A stretch of DNA of 64,000 nucleotides from the NCBI RefSeq assembly GCF_051414035.1, contig NZ_JBLKNW010000005.1, positions 186,001 to 250,000 of the forward strand. Reading direction: 5' to 3'. Every line of letters begins with the position of its first letter. The first letter of the stretch is position 1. This document shows, one piece after another, positions 42,406-51,785 of this stretch. The stretch is from Halosimplex amylolyticum (GTDB lineage: Archaea > Halobacteriota > Halobacteria > Halobacteriales > Haloarculaceae). The notes beneath the pieces are model-generated. The model was given only the letters and a program-made list of their open reading frames with translations, searched no databases and had not been told where the DNA came from. The translations under genes were made by a program, and so were the position numbers.

Positions 42406-42824
42406 TGGCCGTCGAGACGGCGGCGGGCGAGGTGGCCTTCCTCGTCGCGCGCCTGCTGTTCGGCGGCGTGATCGCGTTCATGGGGTTCAACCACTTCTCG
42501 GGCGTCGAGGGGATGGCCGGGTACGCCGAGGCGAAGGGGATCCCGGCGCCGACGTTCTCGGTCGTCGCCTCGGGCGTGATACTCGTCCTCGGCGGCCTGG
42601 GTCTCGCCCTGGGCGCGGCGCCCGTCCTCGCCGCGGGGGCGGTCGCGACCTTCCTGCTGGTCTCGGCCGTGACGATGCACGACTTCTGGGCGGTCCCGGA
42701 CGAGCAGACACAGGACCAGCTGACGCAGTTCCTCAAGAACGTCGCGCTGGCCGGCGGTGCGCTCGCGTTCCTGGCACTCGGCGGGCAGGCCTGGCCCTAC
42801 GCGGTCGGGGTCGGCCTCTTTTGA
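42405..42824 (+). CDS. DoxX-family membrane protein
   Basis: 139 residues with four hydrophobic helices. VARLLFGGVIAFMGFNHFSG at the first helix and the later TFLLVSAVTMHDFWAVPDEQTQDQLTQFLKNVALAGGAL are DoxX hallmarks (the HDFW and QFLKN motifs). Often linked with HxlR regulators and redox stress; the biochemical role is unknown. It overlaps the preceding 26-codon frame and is convergent with the ArsR-type gene, four bases apart. Confidence 0.85.
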   Translation: MAVETAAGEVAFLVARLLFGGVIAFMGFNHFSGVEGMAGYAEAKGIPAPTFSVVASGVILVLGGLGLALGAAPVLAAGAVATFLLVSAVTMHDFWAVPDEQTQDQLTQFLKNVALAGGALAFLALGGQAWPYAVGVGLF

Positions 42825-42827
42825 CGG

Positions 42828-43109
42828 TCACTGCGCGGTGACGCGGTCGATTATCTCCTCGGCCGTGTCCCAGCAGGCCCGCAACCGGTCGGTCGGCAGG
42901 TAGATGGCGCCGTAGCCGTCGCCGCTGCGGCGGACCAGGTCCTGCTCGCGGAGGATCTCGAGGTGGTGGCGGACCGTCTTGTAGTCGAGGTCGAGCGCGT
43001 CGGCGAGCTGGTTTGCGTTGCGCGGCCGCTCGTCGAGCGCCCGGAGAATGCGCGCTCGGTTTGGGCCCCCGCGGGTGCCGGCCAGAACCTGCCAGAGTGT
43101 TCCTTCCAT
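42828..43109 (-). CDS. ArsR-type winged-helix regulator
   Basis: 93 residues: RARILRALDERPRNANQLADALDLDYKTVRHHLEILREQDLVRR is a complete winged helix-turn-helix, and the C-terminal TAEEIIDRVTAQ could dimerise. No metal-binding Cys pair is present. Haloarchaeal proteins of this size are common; the target is unknown. An overlapping longer frame is not used, since the domain starts at this ATG. Confidence 0.8.
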   Translation of the reverse strand: MEGTLWQVLAGTRGGPNRARILRALDERPRNANQLADALDLDYKTVRHHLEILREQDLVRRSGDGYGAIYLPTDRLRACWDTAEEIIDRVTAQ

Positions 43110-43251
43110 CGGTCGGGTCTGTTCGGGGTCGATCCCCGGATTCGTGTTCGTTCGTCAAGGACTCTCCGGTCTTAAACCCCGTGGCGCCCGGGGATCCCGG
43201 CGAACGGTTCACCGGGCCGCGACACGCCTCTCGCCGGGCCTGCCCGGTCGG

Positions 43252-45123
43252 TCACCGGACGGCGTCCCCGCCGTGGGAGCGCGATTGGCGTTTCTGTCTG
43301 ATCCCGAAGGCGGCGACGCAGAGGGTGACGAGCAGGTTGAGCGCGCCGAACACGGGCAGGTTTCCGCCGAACAGACTCCAGAGTCCGGCGTTCAACGCGT
43401 CGTTCGCCCCGGGACCGCCGTCGTCCGCGACCGCGGCGGCCTCGCGGTCGTCGGTCGCACGGTCGGGCTCCGGAGTCGCGTCACCGGTCTCCGCGACGGC
43501 CGGCTCACCCGTCGCGTTCGCGAGTCGTTCGAGCACCTCGACGTCCCGATCCATCCGGTCGGCGCCGAGCGCGGACTGCTGGTCGCGGAAGTAGTCGACG
43601 AAGCGGTCGATCCGCGCGTCGTAGGGATCCGAGACGCGGAGGTCGACCGACCGCTGCTCCCACTGGCCGTCGTACTCGCGATGCTCGATGGGCTCTTCGA
43701 CGGCCGTCGCGCCCTCCTCGCCGTCGGCGCGTTCGTGGGCCATCCAGTTGCGCATGAGCGTCCCGTACTCGCTGAGCGCAACGGCCTTGCGCACGCCCGT
43801 CGACCCGTAGTACGGCGCCTCCCGCGATTCGAACGAGACGTTCCGGACGACCCGCTCGGCGCCCCCGCCGGGCTCCTCGTAGCTCGCGACCAGTCCGAGC
43901 GTCGGGCTCTCGCCCGTCCGCTCGACTTCCAGCAGGACGACGCCGCCCTCGGTCCTGTTGCCCTCCTTGCGGGAGGGGAACAGCGTCGTCACCTCCATCA
44001 GTTCGGCGCTGGCGCCGTCGGCCTGGGGCGACCCGTAGACGTTCTCGATCTCGTAGCCGTCGCCGGCGACTCGCAGCGAGAGGTTGTACACCAGCGGCGT
44101 CACCATGTACGAGAACCCCTCGTCCATGCGCTCCTCGAACTGCGCGGGCGACTGGACGCTGTAGTAGTTCGCGCCCCTGACAGTCGAGACGGTCTCGGTC
44201 AGCCGGGAGTTGAAGTCGACGCCGACGCCGACGAACGTGGTGTGGATGCCCTCGTTCGCGTACGACCGCATCCGCGACTGGAGCGAGTCCCCGCCGGTGT
44301 CGCCGAGGTTCGGCATCGCGTCCGTGACGTAGACGACGCGCGTCTCGCGCTCGCTGTCGTTCGCGTGGTCGGCGACCATGTCGTGGGCTTCGCTCATGCC
44401 CGCCGCGAGGTTCGTCCCGCCGTCGGCGGCGAGCCCTCGCACGTCGCTCCGCAGGTCGCCTCGGTCGATCTCGGAGACGCGTTCGAGTCCCTGCACGGTG
44501 CGGGCGGTGTTGTCGTAGCCGACGACGCCGACGCGGTCGTCGCCGTTCAGCTTCCCGAGCATCGAGACGACCGCGTCGCCGGCGGCGTCCATCTTGGGCT
44601 GGTTCTCTTCGACTTCCTTCCGCTCGCCGCCGTCGTAGTAGTAGTCGTCGAACTGCTCGCTCATCGAGCCCGAGGTGTCCACGACGACCACGAGATTCAG
44701 CGGTTTGCGCTGGAAGTCGCGCTTCGAGATGCCGGAGTTCAGCCCGACGGTGACGAACCGCTCGGTGTCGTTCGAGAGCGGGTCGCGCGTCACCGCGGTG
44801 CTGTAGGACGGACAGAACAGTTCCTCGCAGGGCCGGTCCTGCCCGGTGTCGAAGTAGTAGTCGTGGAACAGCCCTTCGTACGTGAGGTCCGTCGGTTGCG
44901 GGACGTACCCCTCCTCGACGTTGGTCCGGAAGGTGTTCGCGTCCTGCGCACCGCCGGCGCTGACGCCGATGTTCTCCGCTTGCGCGCCGCTGGCGCCATC
45001 GCCGCCGCCCATTCCGCCGTCGCCTCCGTCACCGACTGCCACGTCGGCGCCCCCTCCGCTACTGGAACAGCCGGCCACGACGACCAGTGCGACCACTGCC
45101 ACTGTGACTATCACCTGTCGCAT
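43252..45123 (-). CDS. VWA-domain lipoprotein
   Basis: 623 residues. A lipoprotein signal (VTVAVVALVVVAGCSSSGG) precedes a Gly-rich stretch. The von Willebrand A domain (about 140-330) has the MIDAS DTSGSMS (D149), the GGTNLAAGMSEA loop and VYVTDAMPN. A C-terminal hydrophobic helix near 590-615 (FGALNLLVTLCVAAFG) ends in a basic tail, so the protein is fixed at both ends. VWA proteins bind partners through a metal ion; an unknown cell-surface assembly role is likely. Confidence 0.85.
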   Translation of the reverse strand: MRQVIVTVAVVALVVVAGCSSSGGGADVAVGDGGDGGMGGGDGASGAQAENIGVSAGGAQDANTFRTNVEEGYVPQPTDLTYEGLFHDYYFDTGQDRPCEELFCPSYSTAVTRDPLSNDTERFVTVGLNSGISKRDFQRKPLNLVVVVDTSGSMSEQFDDYYYDGGERKEVEENQPKMDAAGDAVVSMLGKLNGDDRVGVVGYDNTARTVQGLERVSEIDRGDLRSDVRGLAADGGTNLAAGMSEAHDMVADHANDSERETRVVYVTDAMPNLGDTGGDSLQSRMRSYANEGIHTTFVGVGVDFNSRLTETVSTVRGANYYSVQSPAQFEERMDEGFSYMVTPLVYNLSLRVAGDGYEIENVYGSPQADGASAELMEVTTLFPSRKEGNRTEGGVVLLEVERTGESPTLGLVASYEEPGGGAERVVRNVSFESREAPYYGSTGVRKAVALSEYGTLMRNWMAHERADGEEGATAVEEPIEHREYDGQWEQRSVDLRVSDPYDARIDRFVDYFRDQQSALGADRMDRDVEVLERLANATGEPAVAETGDATPEPDRATDDREAAAVADDGGPGANDALNAGLWSLFGGNLPVFGALNLLVTLCVAAFGIRQKRQSRSHGGDAVR

Positions 45124-45436
45124 ACACACCGTTCGTTCTCGTTGGGTTATAGGTCGGCTGATGGATCAAAGGCGCGTTTCACCGTTCAGAACTCCTCTAT
45201 CGACAAATTATGCTGCTCGTTTCGACTATCGTGGTATTCGATACCAGAAGGCACACGCCGGCCGAATCGGCGCGTGCCGACGACGGGCGAAACTGCTGCT
45301 GGACCGGAATCCGAGAACGACGAAGGGCAGGACCGGAGGGGGCGCCAGCGCGCAGTCGACGGAGGGGGCGACAGCTGGAACGTCGACGGAGGCCGCAACA
45401 GCGGGACCAGTCGACGGAGACTGCGACCGGAGTCGA

Positions 45437-47113
45437 TCAGCGGTCGACGTCGCCCATGATCGGGTCGAGGCTGCCGATCGTCGCGATCAGGTCGGGGACG
45501 AACCCGCCGCGGGCGATCTCCGGCAGGACGGAGACGTGCGAGAAGGAGGGGCCGCGGATCTTGAAGCGAGCGGGTTTGTCGGTCCCGTCGGAGCGGATGT
45601 AGATGCCGAGTTCGCCCTTGGCTGATTCGACGGCGCGATAGATCTCGGTGTCGGGGTCTGGGCGGAGCGTGCGGGGGACGTTCGCCTGGACGGTCCGTTC
45701 GTCCGCGGGCCACGATTCGAGCAGGTCGACGCACTGCTCGACGATGCGGGCCGACTGTTCGAGTTCGCGCAGGCGCACGAGCACGCGCGCGAAGTTGTCG
45801 CAGCCGTCCTCGGTGACGACGTCCCAGTCGAGTTCGGGGTAGTAGCCGTACGGGTCGTCACGCCGGAGGTCGTAGTCGATGCCGGACCCGCGGGCGACGG
45901 GGCCGGTACACCCGTACTCCCTGGCGGTCTCGGGGGACAGCTCCCCGGTATCGACGGTCCGGAGCTGGAACACCTCGTTGCTGGTCAACAGATCGTGGTA
46001 CTCGGCGAGTTTGGCGGGGAGACCGTCGACGAACGCGCGGGCCGACTCGAAGAACTCCGCGCGAGGCTCGGGGACGTCCCAGGCGACGCCGCCGATTCGG
46101 AAGTAGTTGAACATGAGGCGCTGGCCGGTCAGGTCCTCGAGGAGGTCCTGGACGATCTCGCGGTCGCGGATGCCGTACATGAACGCGGCGGTGAACTCGC
46201 CGACCACGTCCAGGGCGTACGTGGCGACGGCGAGGAAGTGCCCGAGCATCCGCGAGAGTTCGGCGCTCATCGTCCGGATCACCTGGGCGTACTCGGGCAC
46301 CTCGACGTCCGCCAGGTCTTCGGCGACGCGGGCGTAGGCCCACTCGTTGCAGAGGCCGGCGCCGGTCCAGTCCCAGCGGTCGGGGTAGGGCATGATCTGG
46401 TGGCGGTAGGTGCCCTGCTGGCACATCTGTTCCTCGCAGCGGTGGATGTAGCCGAGGTCGGGGGTCACGTCGGCGACGTACTCGCCGTCGAGGGTGACGC
46501 CGAGGTGGAGGACGCCGTGGGTCGCCGGGTGGTGTGGCCCCATGTTGACGAACAGCGTGTCGCCGTCCTGGTGGTCGTCGGCCAGCGGGTTCTCGTGCTC
46601 GCGGAAGGTGACGATCTGCGGTTCGGTCTGGTCGTCGTCCGGCCCGAGCGGGTGGCCCTGCCACGTCTCGGGCAGGAGGATGCGCCGGAGGTCGGGGTGG
46701 TCGTCGTACTCGATCCCCACCAGGTCGTAGGCCTCGCGCTCGTGCCAGTCGGCCGTCGGGTACACCGGCGCCCCGCTCTCGCTGACCGGACGGTCGGCGG
46801 GGACGGGGACGACCACGGAGAGTTCGCGCGTCGGGTCGTCGTAGCTCCGGAGGTGGTAGATCGACTCGTAGCGGTCGCCGTAGCCCTGGCCGGTGACGCA
46901 AGCGCAGTGATCGAAGCCCGCTTCCTCGCGGAGGGCGCCGAGGACCGCCTGCACCCGGTCCCCGCGGACGACTAGCGCGGGGGCGTTCAGGTGCTGTTCG
47001 GTGTCGGTCACGGCGTCGTCGGGGACGACGGCGAGGGCGGCGTCGAGCGGCGACTCCCGGTCGGCTTCGGCGCGTCCCGCACTCGTTCGCACCTGTCCCT
47101 GCTGGTTGGCCAT
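45437..47113 (-). CDS. nuoCD: NADH:quinone oxidoreductase NuoCD-like fusion protein
   Basis: 558 residues. NuoC-like part (about 25-175, YHLRSYDDPTRELSVVVPVP, TADWHEREAYDLVGIEYDDHPDLRRILLPE) joined to a NuoD-like part (about 185-558, NMGPHHPATHGVLHL, DLGYIHRCEEQMCQQG, PVARGSGIDYDLRRDDPYGYY, GELGIYIRSDGTDKPARFKIR). In complex I these form the quinone-site side of the peripheral arm. No other nuo gene is next to it, which is unusual, since haloarchaea normally keep nuoCD inside the nuo operon; this is probably an extra copy. ATG at 47113 chosen as MANQQGQVRTS. Confidence 0.88.
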   Translation of the reverse strand: MANQQGQVRTSAGRAEADRESPLDAALAVVPDDAVTDTEQHLNAPALVVRGDRVQAVLGALREEAGFDHCACVTGQGYGDRYESIYHLRSYDDPTRELSVVVPVPADRPVSESGAPVYPTADWHEREAYDLVGIEYDDHPDLRRILLPETWQGHPLGPDDDQTEPQIVTFREHENPLADDHQDGDTLFVNMGPHHPATHGVLHLGVTLDGEYVADVTPDLGYIHRCEEQMCQQGTYRHQIMPYPDRWDWTGAGLCNEWAYARVAEDLADVEVPEYAQVIRTMSAELSRMLGHFLAVATYALDVVGEFTAAFMYGIRDREIVQDLLEDLTGQRLMFNYFRIGGVAWDVPEPRAEFFESARAFVDGLPAKLAEYHDLLTSNEVFQLRTVDTGELSPETAREYGCTGPVARGSGIDYDLRRDDPYGYYPELDWDVVTEDGCDNFARVLVRLRELEQSARIVEQCVDLLESWPADERTVQANVPRTLRPDPDTEIYRAVESAKGELGIYIRSDGTDKPARFKIRGPSFSHVSVLPEIARGGFVPDLIATIGSLDPIMGDVDR

Positions 47114-47199
47114 ACGCGGGCTTCGCGCGGTCCGACAATCGCCGTTGGGCCTCACCAGTGGGCTGGATTTAAGTCGACGCGAGGGAAATCGATCGCGCG

Positions 47200-47865
47200 A
47201 TGCGTTACTTGCGGCTCGCGGTCCACCAGGAACCGGCGGTTCGGCACCCGATGCACCAGTTCGTGGTCGAGCACGAGGGATACACCGTCTCTCGACTCCT
47301 CCAGTACAACATCGCGCTCGACGACGAACCGGCGTTTCTCTTCCACGTCGACGGCGACCCGGAGCCGTACGAACCGGCGCTGCGGGAGACCGAGAGCGTG
47401 CGGACCTACGAGATATCGGAGTGTCCGGACGACACGTTCTACCTCTACGTTCGCGAAGCGATCCCCGAGCACAGCCGGGACTTCATCGGCGCGTTCACGC
47501 AACCGGGGCTGGTGGGGTTGATGCCGGTCGAATATCGCGAGGACGGGACGGTCAGGCTGACCGGCGTCGGACCGGCCGAGATGCTACAGGCTGCCGTCGA
47601 CGAGACGCCCGAGGGAATGGACGTGGAGGTGCTGGAAGTCGGGGAGTACGACGCTCGCCGACTCGACGCGGGCAGCGACCTGACCGACCGGCAGTTCGAG
47701 GCCGTCGTCGCCGCCGTGGACTGCGGGTACTACGAGACGCCCAGCGAGGGGACCGTCGAGGACGTGGGCGAGCGACTCGACTGCGCGCCGGGGACCGCCG
47801 CCGAACTGCTCCGGCGCGCCGAGCGCTCGGTCATGCAGAACGTCGTCTCGACCGGCCCGTTCTGA
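47200..47865 (+). CDS. HTH-10 (bacterio-opsin-activator-like) regulator
   Basis: 221 residues. The C-terminal 60 residues (LTDRQFEAVVAAVDCGYYETP, VEDVGERLDCAPGTAAELLRRAE) are the haloarchaeal HTH-10 domain; the N-terminal 150 residues form a sensor-like alpha/beta region, beginning MRYLRLAVHQEP. The haloarchaea carry many of these; the known member Bat controls purple membrane genes. It is divergent from the nuoCD gene, with 86 bp between starts, and could regulate it. Confidence 0.88.
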   Translation: MRYLRLAVHQEPAVRHPMHQFVVEHEGYTVSRLLQYNIALDDEPAFLFHVDGDPEPYEPALRETESVRTYEISECPDDTFYLYVREAIPEHSRDFIGAFTQPGLVGLMPVEYREDGTVRLTGVGPAEMLQAAVDETPEGMDVEVLEVGEYDARRLDAGSDLTDRQFEAVVAAVDCGYYETPSEGTVEDVGERLDCAPGTAAELLRRAERSVMQNVVSTGPF

Positions 47866-47938
47866 CTCGTCCTGACTCGTTCGGCGACGGCAACGGCCCG
47901 AACGCAACCCCTTTCCTGGCACTGCTCCAAGTGCGCTC

Positions 47939-48751
47939 ATGGACCTGGCCGACCGGGAGTGGCGGCTGATCACCGAGGAGTCCCGTTCGGGGCCGATGAA
48001 CATGGCGCTCGACGAGATCGCCGCCCAGTCGGCCGCGGAAGACGGGATCCGGACGCTGCGCGTCTACCGCTGGGCGCCCAGCACGCTCTCGCTGGGGTAC
48101 CACCAGGACCCCGCGACCGTCGACTGGGACGTTTGCGAACGCGAGGGGATCACGGTCACACGCCGCCCCACCGGCGGCGGCGCCATCTATCACGACGAGT
48201 GGGGCGACATCTCCTACTCGATCGTCGCGCCGGCCGACGAACTCCCGGGCGACTTGCTGGAGTCGTACGAACTGCTCTGCGAACCGCTGCTCGATGCCTT
48301 CGAGGGCATGGGCGTGGACGCCGGGTTCGCCGACGAGGAGCGGCCGGCGGTGTACCAGCCGGCGTGTTACCTGCGGGCACTGCATCCGGCCCACGACGTG
48401 GTGGCGAGCGACGGCCGGAAGATCTCGGGGAACGCCCAGTACAGGCAGCGGGACGCCGTCGTCCAGCACGGGTCGATCACGTTCGAGCGGACGACCGAGC
48501 GCCACCTCGCCTGTTTCGCCGACCCCGACGCGACCCCCGCGGACTTCGACGACAGGGTGACCAGCGTCACCGAGCAGTCGGGGATCGCCCGCGAGGAGGC
48601 CGTCGCCGAACTGACCGAAGCGCTCCGTCGCTGGGGAGATGCCCACGAAGGAACGTGGTCCGAGGCGGAGCTGGAGGCCGCTCGCGAGCGCGCGAACGAG
48701 AAGTTCGCGACCGAGCGGTGGACCCGCGACGGCGACGACCCGACTGACTGA
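47939..48751 (+). CDS. lplA: lipoate-protein ligase A-family enzyme
   Basis: 270 residues. The biotin/lipoate A/B ligase core is visible in SGPMNMALDEIAA, LRVYRWAPSTLSLGYHQD, VTRRPTGGGAIYHDEWGDISYS (the RRxTGGGAVxHD motif) and DGRKISGNAQYRQRDAVVQHGSI (the catalytic KISGNAQ Lys). It would attach lipoate to E2 or GcvH proteins. A C-terminal extension with WSEAELEAARE is present. It follows the HTH-10 gene by 73 bp. Confidence 0.93.
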   Translation: MDLADREWRLITEESRSGPMNMALDEIAAQSAAEDGIRTLRVYRWAPSTLSLGYHQDPATVDWDVCEREGITVTRRPTGGGAIYHDEWGDISYSIVAPADELPGDLLESYELLCEPLLDAFEGMGVDAGFADEERPAVYQPACYLRALHPAHDVVASDGRKISGNAQYRQRDAVVQHGSITFERTTERHLACFADPDATPADFDDRVTSVTEQSGIAREEAVAELTEALRRWGDAHEGTWSEAELEAARERANEKFATERWTRDGDDPTD

Positions 48752-49116
48752 GCCCGGCCCGGGAACGCGTCAGTTCGCCCCGTCGCCATCCCCGTGTTTC
48801 GCGGTGATCACACTCCACACACTACTGATCGATTCATTACCAATTAATTGCGTTCCCGGAATATCACGGTCGAAATCGCCTCTCTACGGGGAATTTCCCG
48901 ATCCGGTCGTCTAGCGGACGTGACCTATCTCTTCGAGCGGACAAGATTCAAGGCGGTTCCGGCACACCCTTCCCGAACAGAGCAATCGCTCATCGTGGAG
49001 AAGACCGTGGAAGTAGGACGCCTTGGCCTTCTCCCTCCGGCGAAATAAGCTTTACCCACGGATAGCGGCGCCGCCGGGCGACGACGGGCCGCTTCGTGGG
49101 GGGAATCCAAGGGACT
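48752..49116. other. 365-bp gap with an AT-rich block, no gene seen
   Basis: An AT-rich stretch (about 48817-48868, CATTACCAATTAATTGCG) and GGCGAAATAAGCTTTACC (49040-49057) are promoter-like; the second lies 60-75 bp before the ATG at 49117. Confidence 0.45.
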
Positions 49117-49650
49117 ATGGACAATTCACGCGAATCGAACGCGGCACGCATCGATCGGACGAACTCGTGGGTGGGCAGCTGGGCGGACGCCGAGGCGCTC
49201 GGGACCGGTGGCGACGGCCGATCGCCCCCGTTCTCCCGCCGAGACGCCCTCTCGCTGCTGGCACCGGCGGCGCTCGCCGTCGTCTACGGCCTCGTCGTCC
49301 TCGTCGCGGGCGGGGGGATCTTCGAGACCGGACAGCCCTGGCCCGGTGCCGGCGTGGCCTTCGGACTGCTCGGCGTCCTGTTCGCCGTCGCCGCGCACGG
49401 CACGATCAGGCTCTACGACGACGCGCGGAGGGTGGCACGCTCGGCGGCCGAGTGGCGACCGAACCCGTGGCTCTACGTCGCGAACGCGGCACTCCTTCTC
49501 GTCGGCCTCCAGGCGGCGCGGTTCGCCGTCGCCGGCCAGTCCGTCTCCGCCCCCGTCCCGACCTACGCCGGCGCCCTCGTCGTCGCGCTGCCCCTCTCCT
49601 CGCTCGTCGCCGGTCCCGTCTACGTCGCCCAGCGCTACAGGCACGCCTGA
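49117..49650 (+). CDS. four-helix membrane protein, unknown function
   Basis: 177 residues: an N-terminal polar leader of about 45 residues, then four hydrophobic helices (about 47-67, 76-96, 118-136, 143-167). No family recognised. ATG at 49117 (MDNSRESNAARIDRTNSW) chosen over one seven codons earlier. Convergent with the HerA-like gene. Confidence 0.6.
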   Translation: MDNSRESNAARIDRTNSWVGSWADAEALGTGGDGRSPPFSRRDALSLLAPAALAVVYGLVVLVAGGGIFETGQPWPGAGVAFGLLGVLFAVAAHGTIRLYDDARRVARSAAEWRPNPWLYVANAALLLVGLQAARFAVAGQSVSAPVPTYAGALVVALPLSSLVAGPVYVAQRYRHA

Positions 49651-49697
49651 GCGGCGAGTACCGAGGTGAGTCAGCGGGTCTCCGCGCCGACGATTGA

Positions 49698-51086
49698 TCA
49701 GACGATCAGGAGCCCGACCGCCAGTCCGAGGAGGAGGCCCAGCGCGACGAGCAGGACCTTCGGGAGGAGCGCCTCGACGCGTCGGCGCCCGCGCGGGGTG
49801 TCGCTCAGACGGGAGGCAGTCCACGTGAGTGCCCGTCCCCCGGAGCGGGCGAGGAAGCCGACCCCGCGGCCGGCGGCGGCCACGATCCCGCCGGTGAGGT
49901 AGGTGAGGAACTGCGCGGCCTCCCAGGCAGGGTCGGTCGCCGGCTCGGCGCCGCCGTCGCTCGCGGCCGTCGTCGCGGCCGCCCCGCTCGCTCGCCCGCC
50001 GGTCGTTCCGGTGTTCGAGGCTGTCGCGTTCGCCGTCGCACCGTCAGCCTCGGCGAGATCGTCATCGACCGACCCGTCCGCCCCGTTCGAGTCCGACGAC
50101 TCGGCCGAGGCGTCGTCACCGGCCGACCCTTCCTCGGCGAGTCCGGTCGAACCGTGGTCGGTCGAATCCCCGGTGTCCGACGCGCCGCCGTTCGTCTTGT
50201 CGGTGGCGTTTTCGCCCGTCACGTCGGCGTCGACGGCCGACTGGAGTTCCGCGAGCAGGTCGCCGTCGACCGACTTCAGGTCGGGGCGGTCGACGCTGTC
50301 CAGGTCCGGCGTCGCGCCCGCGTCGAAGGTGCGCTTGCGGCGGAACGTGACGCGCTGGACGCGGTCGTCCCAGTCGGTCATCACGATGGCTTCGCCGTCG
50401 TCCAGTTCTTCGACGTCCTCGGCGGCGTCGTCGCCGAGGATGCGCCCGACGACCTTGGTGTCGTTCTCCCAGGTGAGCCGGTGCCAGACGAGCCAGTCGC
50501 ACTGGGTGATGTAGTCTTTCGAGACCGACGCCGGCCGCTGGGAGAGCGCGCAGACGCCAAGTCCGCGCTTGCGGCCCCGCTTGGCCACCCGGATCAGCGT
50601 CTCGCCCACCTCGTCGCGGCCGCCCTGCTCGGGCACGAACTCGTGTGCTTCCTCGACGATGACGAGGAACGGCGTCTTGGCCGTCTTCTCCCGGACGAAC
50701 AGCTCCTCTACCACCTCCCCGACGAGTGCGTGGCCCTCGTCGGGGTCGCGGTAGCCGGAGATGTCGAGGATCACCGGGACCTGGCGGTCGAGCGCGACGG
50801 CGGCGATCTGCTCGGCGTTGGCGGGCGTGACCTGCAGGTCGCAGTGGTCGTCGCCGCCGACGTGGAGGAGTTCGAACTCCTCCTTGAGGCCGTAGTACTC
50901 GCCGTCGGTGTCGACAATCAACAGCGGCACCTCGGCGGCGAGCAGTTCCTCGGCGACCACGCTGACGGTGTTGGACTTCCCGCTGCCGGACTTGCCGGTG
51001 ATGAAGCCCCGGCCGGTCAGGACCTCCAGCGTCGGCATGGAGAAGCCGTCTTCGGAGAGCGTGATCGCGTCGGGCGTGTCGGCCAT
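49698..51086 (-). CDS. membrane-anchored HerA/DUF87-like ATPase
   Basis: 462 residues. The HerA-type ATPase core is in the first 250: Walker A GKSGSGKSN (31-39), Walker B FLVIVEEAHEF, an arginine region KRGRKRGLGVCALSQRPASV. The middle (about 275-380) is Asp/Ser/Ala-rich and disordered. The C-terminus has two hydrophobic stretches (LTYLTGGIVAAAGRGVGFLA and LLPKVLLVALGLLLGLAVGL), so the protein is probably membrane-attached. HerA enzymes translocate DNA; a membrane anchor is not usual in the DNA-repair type, and no NurA nuclease gene is nearby. Confidence 0.85.
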   Translation of the reverse strand: MADTPDAITLSEDGFSMPTLEVLTGRGFITGKSGSGKSNTVSVVAEELLAAEVPLLIVDTDGEYYGLKEEFELLHVGGDDHCDLQVTPANAEQIAAVALDRQVPVILDISGYRDPDEGHALVGEVVEELFVREKTAKTPFLVIVEEAHEFVPEQGGRDEVGETLIRVAKRGRKRGLGVCALSQRPASVSKDYITQCDWLVWHRLTWENDTKVVGRILGDDAAEDVEELDDGEAIVMTDWDDRVQRVTFRRKRTFDAGATPDLDSVDRPDLKSVDGDLLAELQSAVDADVTGENATDKTNGGASDTGDSTDHGSTGLAEEGSAGDDASAESSDSNGADGSVDDDLAEADGATANATASNTGTTGGRASGAAATTAASDGGAEPATDPAWEAAQFLTYLTGGIVAAAGRGVGFLARSGGRALTWTASRLSDTPRGRRRVEALLPKVLLVALGLLLGLAVGLLIV

Positions 51087-51265
51087 CTCGCCGTCGATAT
51101 GTACTCTGCCCGTAAATGCTTCGTGGCCTGGGCCCGACCGTCCGGCGAGCGGGCCGGGTCGTCGATCGCGCGGGAGTGGCAGTCCGTCGGGCAGGAGCGG
51201 TCGTTCGTCGGACGGGAGCGGTCGTCCGCCAGCAAGCTTTTATCGCCGCCGCCGGATCCCCGACC

Positions 51266-51706
51266 ATGGCGCTGTCCGACCGGTTCGGCGAACGACTCCG
51301 GCGCGTGGCCGGCACGCGGGCCGTCTTCGGCGTCGCCGGGCTGACCGTCCTGTTGACCTGCGCGTTCGTCGGCCTGCTGGCGTTCGTCAGCGGCGCCCGC
51401 CCCGACGTCGGCTCGCGACTCCCCTATTACGTCCTCGCCATGGCCGTCGTCTTCGTCGCCGCCGTCTTCCGCCTCGACGACCGCGAGCGCCAGGGCACTC
51501 ACGTCCTGACTTCGGTCTCCGCGGTGTCGGTCGTCGCGTTCGTCCTCGTCGGCCTCGCCGTCGAAGGCGTCGTGTACGCCCTCCAGAATCCGGGAGAGTT
51601 GGTCGCGTCGCAGCTGATCGTCTACTTCGCCGCGGCCGCGCTGATCTGCACCGGCGTCGCCGTCTGGGGCCTCCACCACTGGCGCGAGTTCGCTAGCAGT
51701 GAGTGA
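51266..51706 (+). CDS. four-helix membrane protein, unknown function
   Basis: 146 residues: RERQGTHVL separates two pairs of hydrophobic helices (about 21-42, 51-69, 81-102, 112-134). No family recognised. ATG at 51266 (MALSDRFGERLRRV) chosen because the upstream frame is Arg/Pro-rich and overlaps the divergent HerA-like gene. Confidence 0.6.
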   Translation: MALSDRFGERLRRVAGTRAVFGVAGLTVLLTCAFVGLLAFVSGARPDVGSRLPYYVLAMAVVFVAAVFRLDDRERQGTHVLTSVSAVSVVAFVLVGLAVEGVVYALQNPGELVASQLIVYFAAAALICTGVAVWGLHHWREFASSE

Positions 51707-51785
51707 CCGTTTCTGAATCGTCGACTGACTCGTCATCTGTGAATTCTGCTCGCGGTGCGTTGTGACCACAGCCGACACCGACCGG

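Noticed and set aside
45437..47113. Group 4 hydrogenase large subunit instead of NuoD
   Set aside because: The Cys pairs for Ni binding are absent, and the sequence follows NuoCD throughout, including the fused NuoC part.
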